Assembly: GCA_006937955.1 (NCBI GenBank)
Contig: SSNP01000001.1
Span: forward strand, 12,160,015 to 12,224,014
Source: Pachypanchax playfairii
Lineage: Eukaryota > Chordata > Actinopteri > Cyprinodontiformes > Aplocheilidae
Reading direction: 5' to 3'
DNA length: 64,000 nucleotides
Made by a program: the position numbers and the translations under genes. This document shows positions 12,708 to 24,792 of this stretch, piece by piece. The notes beneath the pieces were generated by a model. The model was given only the letters and a program-made list of their open reading frames with translations, searched no databases and was not told where the DNA came from. Numbering within the stretch: position 1 is the first letter of the stretch; each line of letters begins with the position of its first letter.

Positions 12708-13954
12708 AATTTGTTCAGTTTCAGCTTGATGATACTGATGGGTTGTTTTTTTGTACATTCTTAGATTGAATGCATGTTATTGATTATTGCTGGTAAGGTT
12801 GCAGAGTTAGTAATGCTCTCATCATGTATCCACCGATCAGTCAGGTATCAGCTTGCAGTGGTCATTACTCTGTGTCAGACCGATGTGTCGTCTGACAGCA
12901 GCACCCAGTTGGACACATCAGAGCTGGCCTTCAGCCTGAGCTGCAGTCCTTGTTAGCAGCTGTGTGCTGTAAGCTGAACTGTCCAGGTGTTCGATCCAGT
13001 GTCTTACTTTCATCAGGCAGGAAAAATGGGACAGATTTCCTCCAGTAAAGTATCACAGGGAAATCCATCATTATTTCTTATTATTCTTGCCTCAGTGTTA
13101 TTCTTGTTAATTATCCTGCTTTTATCACCCATAGCTAGAAATGAGAAAGACTTCTATTATTTTACACCAGTATACAAATATAAGAAAAGAAGGACAAGAT
13201 GAATGTTATGGGGGAAGATTTTCTTAATGTAGTTAATTTGATGTTTTTTTGGAACTGAACTAATAGCATCACTATCATCTAAATTTCCTTGTAGATGTAA
13301 AAGTACAGGCGGACTTATTGTATGAGCCCACAAAGTCAGTCTTCCAGGCTGCTAATGGAGCTGCTTCAGGCTATGCATCAATATGACAGCCCAGATTACA
13401 ATCTTTAGAGTTTGGGAGCACTTTAGGTACTTTCAGTGCTGGAAGAACGGAGAAGGAACTGGCCGAAAAAGCACTGAGTCATTATAATAACAATCAGAGA
13501 GATGGGTGGAGCTGTGCAGTGATGCAGCCTGACAGAAATTACTTGAGTACACCCACGGGGACTTGTAGTGAGGCTGTGGGGCTTAATAGGGATTTTACTG
13601 TAACATTAATAATGAACTTAATAGCATCTTTGGTCTCATGTTGTATTACAGTATTGTTTCTCCTATTACACTGATCCAAAGTTGAGTTGCATAATTCTTT
13701 TACTTTGTTAGCAAATGCAATTGATGCTCAAATTTGTTGGAGCCTGTCAAAGTGGTCCAGGTCCGTGTATGTAATGATGTACCAATGGTTTTCTGGTGGG
13801 ATACAACACAGCATTTTTTCTGTAAATTTCAACAAAAAGCTTGTCTTAAATGGCTAAAAGGAGCAAATCTTATTAACTAATCTAGTTATCTAGTTGGTGT
13901 GGAGGTCCTTGAGCTCAGTGGACTCGTTGTCATGTTAAAAAAAATGTTTAGGAT
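12708..13954. other. Unannotated intergenic DNA
   Basis: AT-rich single-copy-looking sequence between the assembly gap and the Tc1 relic. No gene, RNA or repeat recognised. Confidence 0.55.
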
Positions 13955-14235
13955 GCTCTGATCTTTGTCACATGGTGCATTATCCTTCTGGAAGTAGCCA
14001 TCAGAGGATGCAACACTGTGGTCATAAAGAGATGGACATGGTCAGGAGCAACACTCAGGTAGGCTGTGGTGTTTAAAGGATGCTCAGTCTTTACTGTGTG
14101 ATTTGTAGCCTCAGTTTCCTGTTTCCTGGCTGACAGGAGCCACACCTGGTGTGGTCTTCTGCTTTCTGTAGTTCATCGCTTCAAGGTTCTACATGTTGTG
14201 TCTTCAGAGACTTTATCTGTCATTCACTTGCAGCA
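13955..14235 (-). pseudogene. Tc1-like transposon relic, minus strand
   Basis: Read on the minus strand, a segment translates to NTTAYLSV followed by DHVHLFMTT. This matches NATAYLSI...DHVHPFMTT in the transposase at 48645-49285, including the following GYFQQDNAPCHK region in a shifted frame. A GC-rich tail (about 14125-14235) is unrelated to the transposase and is seen in nonautonomous fish derivatives as I recall them. Frameshifts and both missing ends make it inactive. Confidence 0.7.
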
Positions 14236-14704
14236 CATTTTATTTCTTTACCACATCCTGCTGTATTCACCCTCTGATGTATCACAGATTACAGATAAGT
14301 TTTTCTTGCTAATTCTGTAAGTCTTTAAGTTCTTTCCTTTACATATGTCCAGTGAATCAGCATGCATGTGTTCTGGCAGTAAAGGTGTGGCACACTTATA
14401 ACCATAGTTCTCACTTTGTATTCCTTTCAAAATAAAACAATCCAGAAAGGTAGAACCCCTTCTTTTTTATTTTTTTTGGGGGGGGGTGCGCTTAAAAATG
14501 CCCCCCTGTCAGAAAGTCACTGTCCTGGATAGGAAAATGCTTCGTTCATTCTGTGGTTGTGTTAGCAGTATTTTACTAACAGGTGGCAATGGGGAAACAA
14601 AGACTGCTGCGTATCAAAACAGCAGTAGGGTTAGGGTTAGCATTTACTTTTTTAATCCATGAATTTAGTGATTTTTCAAATATTTGAAAACCGCTGTCTA
14701 TCTC

Positions 14705-14790
14705 TTCTCTGAGCACTACAGCTGCACGATTATGACCAAAATAATAATCCAGATTATTTTGATCAATATTGTAATCACGATTATTAATCA
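14705..14790. repeat. AT-rich dispersed repeat fragment (GCTGCACGATTATGACC type)
   Basis: CTGCACGATTATGACCAAAA followed by repeated AATAATCCAGATTATT/ATCACGATTATTAATCATG. This is a common hAT-like terminus in fish genomes. No matching right end is seen. A weak relative is at 960-1020 (GAGCTGTACAATATTGGGA). Confidence 0.4.
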
Positions 14791-14953
14791 TGATCATTCA
14801 TCCTGTCTGGTAAAATATCGATTTTTATTGCACCAGTTATAAACGATGTTGCAAAATATTTCTGTGAAGCTTTAGGTTTGTTTTTTTTTTTTTGTTTTTT
14901 TTCAGGTGGTTGAACAATTTGGTTGTGTTGCTCTGCGGGGCAGACACCACTCT

Positions 14954-15380
14954 GTTAGGGCTGGTTCACGCTGCACGGAAGCACCGCGAAGCAGAGCGGA
15001 ACGGTGAGCGCTTCCATTTGGTGTCCTTGTTAGCCTATGGTGTAGTTCACACCAGACACAGAGCGCTACAAAGCGGTGCGGCCTGCCCGCGCTGTGAAGC
15101 GATTGTTTTGGGGTCTGGTCCATTTTGTGCGCGAACAAGGAAATGAGGAAAGAGTGAGAGAGAGAGGAGTTGGAGACAAGATGAATGATGTCAAATTAAA
15201 AGCAGGAGTAATTAAAACAAGCTCTCTTTAATTATTTTTTTATATGTTATTTACTTACTCATGGTGAAAAAATAGCTCTGAATAAATAGAGGAGCAGAAA
15301 CGCTTGTGGACCGGCACGGAGAAAGACGCGTCTGGTGTGAACAGGGGAAAAGCTGAGCGTGCAGCGTGAACCAGGCGTTA
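14954..15380. mobile_element. MITE of 427 bp with 17-bp terminal inverted repeats
   Basis: CTGGTTCACGCTGCACG at 14961-14977 is the exact reverse complement of 15358-15374, and outer bases match partly. The flanks share CACTCT (14948-14953 and 15381-15386), a candidate target-site duplication. The interior is GC-rich near both ends, with further GCGNANCGC-type motifs, and encodes nothing recognisable. Superfamily not assigned. Confidence 0.75.
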
Positions 15381-15386
15381 CACTCT

Positions 15387-18300
15387 TTGCATATCACTTG
15401 CTCTTGTTTAATGTCGAAATCTTTTTATGTTGGATTCTGACAGGGAGAAGGTTCAGACCGTGCAGTGGTACAAAAACGAGCCCCCGTTAAAATAGTCCAC
15501 CATATGTGATACCGAGCCCAAGTCCCCCTGACCTGTACTTTCTACTCAGACAGGATTTACCGGATGAGTGTCGTTAACATTGGTGACGCAATCCTTTAAA
15601 CACCGACCACTCAAAGCTGGATTTGAAGCTCCACTGAACTCTGCTGAACTTTGACATTTTTAGGTAGAAATAAATAAAAAATTTAAGGATTTAAAGATCT
15701 GTTTCTTCATGGTGAAAAATCCCTCCAGGCAATTTAATTTTAAGTTTTCATTGCAAGAAATGTCAAAACTCCAAAATGTTTGGAGATGCTTCCTAAATTA
15801 TTAGGCTCATTGATCCGGATTTCTCTCGCTGAATTCTTTCACTGGTAATATAGTACAAGCCTGCTTATATTTTAATAAGTTGCATCATCCTTAGATAAAA
15901 CAGCTTTTTGTGAATTTAGAGACATAAAGTTTGACAATCAAGCTCTCTAAACAAAAAATCCACATAGCAGATATAACTCGTCTTCAGCAGAATACAAGTT
16001 TCAAATAAACGTTTTTAATCAGGGTCAAATCTTTTTATTCAAACAACATCCATCAGATCATTAAAAAACATTAAAAAGCCAAATTTCTCTCAGCTATTAC
16101 ACAGCTGAATTAAGACAGTTGTGACAATGATGATGCAGACTCGATCACAATTATCTTCAATAATTCAGATGACACCATTAATTGTTAATTGTGCCAGGTC
16201 TGTTCATCACCTAGCTGGCATGGTACCATTTTGACTCTTTCTTTTGATTAAATGCAAAGGCATTTAGGCTAAACAATCAATAGGTACAGGCTTGGGTCCG
16301 GAATCGCTCGGGCATAAATCTTCCTGGTGCCTGGCGTGGAGTCGTCTCTGTATCATTTTTGCTGATTACTCGTCCCATTACTCAAAACAGATGTGTTTGC
16401 TGGTGATGAATGATCCAATTATAGAATATTTGTCATCCATTTGATACCTGCTGCTAGCGTGTGTCCATAGAAGAAAAAAGAGCAGCGTTAAGCTTCTTTC
16501 CAGCACACGACCCTTTCTGGCTCCTTACGTGTTGATTCGGTATTTGGGTTTGTTTTAAAGGTCTGCAGGGTGTCGGTGTTTCAGGCTCTTGATCATCTTA
16601 TCAGTTCTCAATAAAAAATCAAGGTACTTATTTGACTCTAAGAATTGAATTGTTGTTTAGATCATTTTATTTATATGGCAACAACTTTCAAACGTCTCCT
16701 GCCCCCCCCTCTAGCTTTCCACATGCCTCACATGTCAGACATGTCTAAACTGTAATTGACCCCCTCAAGTTGCTTCACATACACAACAAAACAATACACA
16801 GGCACTAACAGCTGAAAGGATTCATGTACACAGCCCCCCCAACCCGTGTCTGTGGACAGTAGGCTGATTCTGCAGCCTCCTTTCTTCTCTGTCTCTCTTG
16901 TTCTGCTGTACCAAGTTATATGTGTGTGTGTCTGTGTGTTGGTGTGTGTGTGTGACAGCTGCCTAATTGGGCATTCTCCCCTCGTCGGAGCGGCTGCCTC
17001 TCCCCTCTCTCCTCCAGCCCAGGCTGGGGCTGCTGACGAATGGCAGCGGATTACAGATGAGGACACAGTGACCCGCCTGACCTTGCTGCACAGCCGCGGG
17101 GGAGGGAGAGAAGTCTGTGGTGGATTGGGAAGGGTGGGGAGTGGGGACCAGCACTGCTGAAAGGTGGGGGAGCAGAGGCGGCGGGCAAAGGTGCAGGTGC
17201 GGGGGTAAGGGGGGGTTGTGTTTGATGGCGTCAGGTCAGGAGAAGATGAGGTCACACAAAGATGGGCAAAATATTGGGATGTGGGGGGTGGGGGGCTTCT
17301 GCCAGGTGACCAGGCAGGGAGGAAGGTGATCAGACAGCCGAATGACATGTCACATGAATGTTACCCCCCCCCCATCCCCTCCCCTCCAGTCCTCCTCCTT
17401 TCATTCATGTCAGTATGTCAAGGTCATGAGCCCCCGCTGGCAACTAACACTGCGGCATTTCCCTACTTTTCTCTTTTATATTTATTTCGTCTCCACTCTT
17501 CCTCTGCGCCTCCACTCTTCTTTTTACTTTTTTATGCTTCTCTCAGACGAGCAGCTTCTATGTGACTGCTGGCTCGCCTCCACACACCCACAGGCTGCTA
17601 TGTGCTCGGTCAAAAGGAGGCAGCAGGTCCTTGAGTGTGGTGAATTTTAATTTCTTCCAGCACTATAGATATTCCTATGCCCCCTCCACCACCTTCCTGC
17701 TGTGCGTGTGAGACTGCCAAGGTGAGGTTGTGTCCTCTTGTTAAGAGCGATTAATGGTACTCGTTATGTACATAATGAAAAATCCCTGCTGATGCATAGG
17801 TTGGTGTTGTTTCTCTCTCTCCCACTGACATGCGTGCTCACACACACATACATGCACATATATGTAGAATACAAAGCCTAACAGCCTCAAAACCTTGTGA
17901 ACCCTCTCTGAATGAAATCCATACAAGAATTAGTGCCCTGCCAATTCACAGTGCACTTTGTTTCGCTTCTTTATTTGCCACAGACACACAACACTGCAGC
18001 TCTCCGACATGACATGTGTTCTGAGAGATAGAGATGGGTCGCTCACCAGCAAGTCCTGTTCTGACTGGCAGAGTAAATTTAGATCTAATCTCTTTGTGTG
18101 TGTGTGCGTGTTCTGTTGTAGTCCGAGAATGTTCACCTAACCTCAGCTTTTAAGTTGACCTTGTTGCGTTGTTTGCTTGTTCGAGGCTGGTGAGCATGTG
18201 TGCATTTCTAGGACAAGAAGCTGCTAGCATCCGTTATAGGTTTTATTTAGATTTTGTGCAAGAGTGTTTGCTTGTGCAAGTGTGTGTGTATAATGGCGTG

Positions 18301-19386
18301 TATGTGTGCGTGAGGGCACTAACACCATTCAGTGCCTCAGTCAAGCTGTGCAAGCTCTTTTAATCCCACGCCCCAGTGCATGTAGGCTTGATTAGTGGCA
18401 GCAGTTATCTGTGCAGAAGACAGTACGCCCTCCTTTAGCATTTGGTCAGGTCTGGGGCATTTAAAAGATGGGGGAGGGAGTTGGGGGGTGTCAAGTCATG
18501 TGAAAGGTGAAATGGGAAAGAAGAAGTTAGAGGGGGCAGTACATGAGGCTAGAGACAGGAAAGGGGGTACTGAAGGCTTATTAGTATTCTGAAGGAGCCT
18601 TCCTGCCAGTCGGGCAAATTGATTACTGCATTTTACCTGTATCAGCCTCCACAGCTAAGGATGACAAAGTACGAGAGCAGGATGTGTGTCTGCATTCACC
18701 TCCCAACCACAGCACAGGGTATGTTAGCATCTGGCTTGTTTGTGGGTTTTTTTTTTTTTTTACTGGTAGCAGTTTTTTTTTTTAATCTCTTGAGCACTTT
18801 TTGCTGTTTAGGATCAGATAGTGTTCACCTTCACTTCTTGAGCTTGTTCAGTAAAGCAAAATACCTGTTAAAGTTGGCTGCTGGCCTTAATGGTCAGTAT
18901 GAGACCAAAGGAAGTCGGCTCATTTCCTGCGAGCATTGGCCTTGTGCTCGTCTCCATAAAGCCTGAACATTAGTAAGTTTCGGTTGGTTATGGTAAAGTC
19001 AATCTGACCAGTTTCTAAAGTGACAAAAAAGCCTTGGTTCAGTTTGCACTTTCCATCAGAACACATCATAAAGAAATAGTTTGGTTCTGCGTTTCAGGCT
19101 CCAGAGTCCCGATACATTTTGCTGGGGACGAATTCCAACTGGGCTGCCAGGTGAAGGTAGTTCATTACAGTTATTGTCTGTTTAGATGGGAAATCAGACT
19201 TGCTGAGAATAACATCAACCAGGGGTGAGGAACACATGCTTGAAGGTCTCTTCATCACCCCTTTGGCTTTACTCATCTTTACCTAAAGCAAATATTTAAA
19301 AAAGCAGCAATTCCCAAACATTTTTGACCCAACTGTCTTTTGAAGAGGTACAAAACAAAATTAATGGCATAACAAAGTACACCACA
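15387..19386. other. Gene-free stretch with low-complexity blocks
   Basis: 16080-16480 is balanced in composition, contains clustered ATTA motifs and lacks repeat signatures. 16690-17400 is C/T- and G-rich with GT runs; the long open frames there are compositional artefacts. Nothing coding is recognised. Confidence 0.55.
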
Positions 19387-19394
19387 GAGGCAAC

Positions 19395-20034
19395 TAGGGC
19401 TGGGCAGTATACTGGTTTGTACCGAAAACCGGTGTTTATTTTGGTTATGATATTAATTTTTCACCTACTGATATACCGGTGAGAAGGCCAAGACAACATC
19501 TGGAACTTTGGCAGTGGGAACGTATTTCTGTGGGGACTGATTTTAGTGAAACATGCTAAAAAACCACACATGAAAAATAAAGTTTTGATTGAAGAACGGC
19601 TAGGCCTGGGCGATAAATCAAGTAAACAAATTAATTTGAATTTTCTGTTACGGGTGGTTTAAAAAATAAATAAGTCGAGTTTTTGCGTAGTGGTGCTTTT
19701 TGGCTCCCCGGAGTTTCCGTAGCATTAGTTTCACATAGTTTGCTGCAACAGACTGTCATTTGCGGTAGCCGGCGGCACTAATACTAGCAACTTAACTTTA
19801 TTACTGCCCCCATTGGCAATCATATTTTGAAGAGGCTGTGCAACAAAAACATGGTACTGTGCAAATGACAGTAAAATATTCTATTTAAAGCCAATCGAAT
19901 GCAGTAATTCTTTACTTATTAGAAGATAATGTGGGTAACATTGGTCATATAAAAAAATACCATCAAATATCGTAAAACCGATATAATTTCGATTAAACTG
20001 TGATATGAAAATTTTGCCGTACCGTCCAGCCCTA
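19395..20034. mobile_element. hAT-type MITE of 640 bp
   Basis: Starts TAGGGCTGGGCAGTAT and ends with the matching GTACCGTCCAGCCCTA. The flanks are GAGGCAAC (19387-19394) and GAGTCAAC (20035-20042), an 8-bp duplication with one mismatch, as expected for hAT. Inside, ACCGGT/CGGTTT motifs recur near both ends. No transposase is encoded. Confidence 0.8.
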
Positions 20035-20710
20035 GAGTCAACTCATCAAACATAATCAATAGTTCTATTTCTAAAAACGTATTCTCTTATGACAACTATG
20101 AAAAAAAGACCGAAAAATCTAAACACAATTGGCTTTTTTTTTTTCTTTCTTTTTCTTTGGGAACCACTCTCTTACAGGCATCCCATCATTTTAATTTAAT
20201 AATTTGCTTTTGTTCCACTCAAATGGTTCTGGTGCTGCACTGGGGTGGATACCAAATCTGGCTTTTTTTAAACACCAGTTTAAAAAGACAGTTTGATTTT
20301 TCACAGCCAGAACGCCATCTCAGAGCTACAATGTTATGTCACTTAAAATATAAATGTTTGAACCTTCTTCTATTTTATTTTGAATTTCTGTTAAGAATCA
20401 CAGAGTGTCCTTATTCCTGCTAAGAGGTACGTTAATCACCAGTTTGTTCTAAAACACAGTTTTGAACATTCTTAAGTTTGTGAACGCTACTTACTGATCT
20501 GTGAACAGTATTTGTAAATTCTGTGAACTGGAGTTAAACACGACATTTTAAGCAGGATCCAAAAACATCAGTTGGTGAGATAAAAAGTACAGACAATGTT
20601 TATAAATGGTGACTGAAACAGTGTTTATAAATTTAGTGGAAAATGAAGACCGTGAAGGCATCTCTAAGGCATCCTCTCTGACCTGCTTTAACTGCATGAC
20701 CGGTGTTTAA

Positions 20711-20736
20711 AACACACACACACACACACACACACA
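20711..20736. repeat. (AC)n microsatellite
   Basis: About 13 uninterrupted AC units. Confidence 0.9.
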
Positions 20737-21096
20737 TTCTCCACAAGAAGATGACGTACTCAAGTTATTCATGCTGAAAAGGAATATTTTGGCCTACATG
20801 AAGCTAGGTGAAAGTAAAACTGCTGTAACTTGGAGATTATAAACATGATGCTCCCAATATTTCCATTGGTTGTTGATCTCCTTTAGCCCGCCTCCAGCTT
20901 CTGATGTAAGTAGTTCTTGTCCCGGTAAAGAGTTAGTGCTAAGATAGCATTGATTTGTTTGTGCTAGACGGCAAAAGTTGTGGAGTGAAGAGAGTAAAAA
21001 CTGAATCTAAACAAGCTCTGGCTCTAGTTTAGCACAGGAACCTGTTAACGTAGAAAACCCACTTTATCATGTTCAGAGTCAAAGAGGCACAAGAGG

Positions 21097-21172
21097 CTGT
21101 TCCAGCAATCAGTGGGTAGGACATGGGGCGGGGTACAACTTGGACAGGTCTCTAGTCCATCACATGACCTTA
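21097..21172. repeat. Degenerate copy of the repeat at 2863-3060
   Basis: Shares the CAGCAATCAGTGGGTAGGAC, TACAACTTGGACAGGT and GTCCATCACA order with the 2.9-kb copy. It is short and mutated. A still weaker relative may lie at 45035-45120. Confidence 0.45.
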
Positions 21173-21359
21173 ACATCCAATTGTTCCATTGAGGAAGCAG
21201 TCTTTAAAGGAAAAATCAAAATAAGTTGTTGAGTATAATTTCTGATCTCATCAAGGTTTCATATGCTAATGCTGGCAGTAAAAAGCTTTTCTTCTGTTGA
21301 GAATAAAAATGTTTAAACTCACAGCTGTTGGCATGAAAAAGTCTAACCGAGTGGGACCA

Positions 21360-21575
21360 ATGAAATTGACCAAGTAGCCTCTGCCAGGACACAGGATCGA
21401 GCGCCGGTCTCCCCCCATCGGAGGATGACCTCCTTCCCTATAGACTACGGCCACCAGTGGCGAGTTCAGCATCTTGCCCAAGGATACTTTGACATTGCTT
21501 GCCAGCACCAGGGATCGAGCCCGCAGTCCTTTGAACGAAAGGCGATCTCCCTTCCACTAGACTACGCCGCCCGCC
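21360..21575 (-). repeat. tRNA-derived SINE-like repeat with two tRNA-like units
   Basis: The minus strand begins GGCGGCGTAGTCTAGTGG (box A-like) near 21573 and has GGGCTCGATCCC (box B-like) near 21513. It then continues into a TCCTTGGGCAAGATGCTGAA core-like segment. A second GCCGTAGTCTATAGGG...CGCTCGATCCTG unit follows at about 21391-21455. The arrangement is like a dimeric tRNA-headed SINE or two nested insertions. Family not identified. Confidence 0.55.
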
Positions 21576-24500
21576 AATTTGAGCAATTAACTCTTTCCCC
21601 AGTAATTAAAATCTAGAAAATACTTTTCTATGTACAAACTTCCTTTGTGGCAGACAAGGGCAAGTATTCTTTACTGATGGTAACTAATCAGGATTTTTGA
21701 ATCAAAATTAGTCTTAGACATTGTTTTAGTTGAGTTAAAATAATAACAAGGACTGACAGACAGAAATAGCTGAAGTTTCTTATCTAAAACCTACCGGTGC
21801 AGGTTCCTCTCAAGGTTGTGTAACCAAATCATACAGCAGAGTGGCATAAGAGCTGTTTGAGTGGCAGGATAGTTAGCTTGATGTGGTCTTATATCTAAAA
21901 TTTACACTGTGTTAACAACTGGTATTTAGCCTTCGGCACCTGCCTTTAAATCAGTATATTTATATCATCTGTTTTTTGTTGTTGGTTAAACTAAAATCTT
22001 TTAGAATAAATGTAAACACGCAGGTCCAGTTGAAACTCTTTACTACATGCAAGTCAAACAAATATTACATGCAACACATGGACTCACTTTTCATGGTTGT
22101 ATACTAGCCCAATTAAATAGTTTACTCAGTCTAACCATCAGTGCGCATGTTTGTGAACTTCAGAAATGCTGCTTAAAAATGGAAACTTTCCCTCACAACT
22201 CCAAACTCCACTAATCTGTGTGAAGACACGTTTGTGCCACCATCACCTGATTTTCAGTTTCCAAGCTTGCATTTAAATGGGGTCTTGGTGGCTCATTTAG
22301 AATGGGGACGCTGTTGTGAATATTTAGCATGAAACTGTTGTGTGGCTGCATCTGTGTGAGCACTAGGTCAGACATCAGGGCCAGGTGTAGGACTAATCTT
22401 ATTCACGTCTCCTGTTTATTGGCATGTACTGAGCTCTGCCTTGCCAAGCAGAGTGGTGCAACTTGGGACAGGTTCTCTGAGAAAGGTTACACAACTGTTT
22501 GGGATAAATGTGTCAAAATAGTTTAAAAGATTCTTGTAGTAGTTTAACTTCAATACGGACTGGATTTTATAGGAGGTGAAAGAGGGAGGAGCATAGTTAT
22601 GATGTTTTTTGTGATTCTAACAGAATCTCTTGCTTTTGCACCCTGTAATATTGTATTCCAGTCTCTCTTAAAGTAGGCTTTACATTGATATAAAAAAACT
22701 ACAAAGTAGGCCAATGAGAGCATTATGAAAGGCAGGATGATAACTGAGATATGTGCTCTTCTTCTTCTATCGCTGGGACCTCCATTGCTGCTCCACTAAT
22801 AATACTCCCAACCATTCTGCATTCCCCACAGTAAAAAGAAGAGAGGAGCACTCACTTTAACCCAATAAAGGCAGACATCTTGCTGACTCACAGCAATAGC
22901 CTTCTTAGGAGTGATGCCAAGGATATTATGGAAATGATTCATTAAAGGCCAAGGTTTTTTAGCTGGTTTTATCCAGCTCTCAGGGCAGCCTGACAGTGGG
23001 ACATTTGATCTCAATTGCAAAGTGGCTCATTTCCCTCAGACATCACCACTGCAGTCTGTTTCAAGAGGCCCAGCTCTGCCTTTTAGCATGCTGACCATGG
23101 GGCAATCAGCTGTTCCTGTTTCCACTGCCATGTTTACAAATGGAAAATGTGTGTTGTTTTGGGAGGGAAATGAGCTCCATTTCAATCGGGCAATGCAAGT
23201 AGAAGATTACCTCTGAGCCCGATAGAACTGAATCAGGTGCGGACTGATGGCTGGCATGGCTCATTAACAAGTAGTGTGTGTTTGTGCATGTGTGTGTATT
23301 TGATGCACTAATTACTAGACACTCAGGAAATGGCCTTTGGGTGGGTTTTTTAAATGGGACACAAATATTTACTATGGACACAAACATTTTTGGAAGCAGA
23401 TCCACTCGAGCCTGGGCTTGTAAAGGGAAGCGAAAGAGTGTCCAGGTCTGTGATATCATCTCTCAGTTCTCCACTGCTCAGCTGGGCTCTAAAACTCACC
23501 AATGACTCATCGGTGTGCATGAATTCCTCTAAGCTCCCTCTCTCAACCTCAAGAACTCTTTGTACTTATGAGTTCAGATGAGGTTAAAATCCGCCCCCAT
23601 GCTTCTTATTGAAGGCCAGATTCAGGCCAAGAACTTTCACAGTCAGGCCCCATTTTGGCCAAGTCTTGAAACTATAGTGTTCACCTATCACATACAGTCA
23701 GTCTGCTCTGAGTAGGATTGTTTTTATCAATATATGCCCTGTACTTAAACCAGGAACTCTGGCTTTTCTGCTCTGATATATCCCATTTCCTTTCTGGTGC
23801 TGTACATTCATGGGTTTCAGTTACTTGTTTAGTCAGTGCATCCTAAGAAGTGGGTCGCGGCGCCCTAGTTCTCATTGTGTGGGCATGCATGTTTTCTGTG
23901 TATCTCTTTCAGGTGTTGTTTTGTCCCAATTGACTTATCTGCAGAAACATTTCCTTGCTCTAGCTCTCCTGCTGTTCAGTGGCATGTTGCTCTCTTGTTT
24001 ACCTTTTCTCAAGGTTGAACAAGATCTTTTAATTCTGCCTCCCTCTCCGGCACACACGCTCACTTGTGGAGGTCTTGGAACCACTACATTTGGTCAGGCA
24101 GCTTATGTTTTGCCTTATTTAATCATGTCAGACCATATTGAATTTACAAATAGCGGTCACGCCGCATGTGTAAGTGAGCTACCCCGTTGAGTGTGTGCAG
24201 CAGGGCTAGGCTGCAGATTACATGATATAATAGTGTTTAGGCATTGCCTCCTCTTTTAAATTCCTTTAACCTTGACTCCCCTTAAATGTAGGGAGAACAC
24301 ATCTGCCAGGCTAGTGTCAGACATTAGTAATACACACCGCTCAGGCAGCATTGTCACTTTTTATTAACGCCCAGAGCTTTGTATGAACACCAGCTGTTGC
24401 ATCAAGTGGAAGAGCCTTGGCGATATGAATGACCTTGACTTTAACTGCTGCTCCCTCCTTAATTCTTTTGTTTGCTCTCATACATCTTAAATGGCCTAAA

Positions 24501-24792
24501 TAGATTGTCATTCTTGATGATGAAGGTCATTTAGAAACTTACTTCTTGGAAGAAGAAAGAAGATTGTGTTGCCAGTTAGGAAGGTTTTTTGCAGTGAATC
24601 AGAAGGAGCTTGAGCTCATAAATTGTAATCTGTGTTATGAAGGAGCAACAGCTGAAACATTTTGGAGAAAACCACTTTATCTGACAAAAGCAAACTTTAG
24701 TTTCTAACTGGAAATAAAAGTTTGTTACATTGGCTCAGACCTGGATACACAATGCAAAGCAGGAAATACTTCCTGGATGTTGCATCACAGAT

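Larger units (their letters stand above)
20043..24792. other. Gene-free stretch upstream of nrip1
   Basis: Contains the AC microsatellite (20711), the degenerate repeat (21097) and the SINE-like repeat (21360-21575). 22780-23260 and 23800-24560 look like non-repetitive DNA. An extended nuclear-receptor half-site TGACCTTGA is at 24430-24438. No exon recognised. Confidence 0.55.

Noticed and set aside
12222..12758. Open frames on both strands spanning the N gap
   Set aside because: Most of their length is unknown bases; the known ends are hAT relic and unrelated DNA.
14626..14641. Telomere-like AGGGTTAGGGTTAG
   Set aside because: Only about two units; too short to be an interstitial telomeric array.
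16728..17348. Minus-strand open frame of 206 codons, Pro/Ser/Thr-rich
   Set aside because: The region is C/G-rich with GT runs. Composition keeps several frames open, and no domain or splice context supports a gene.
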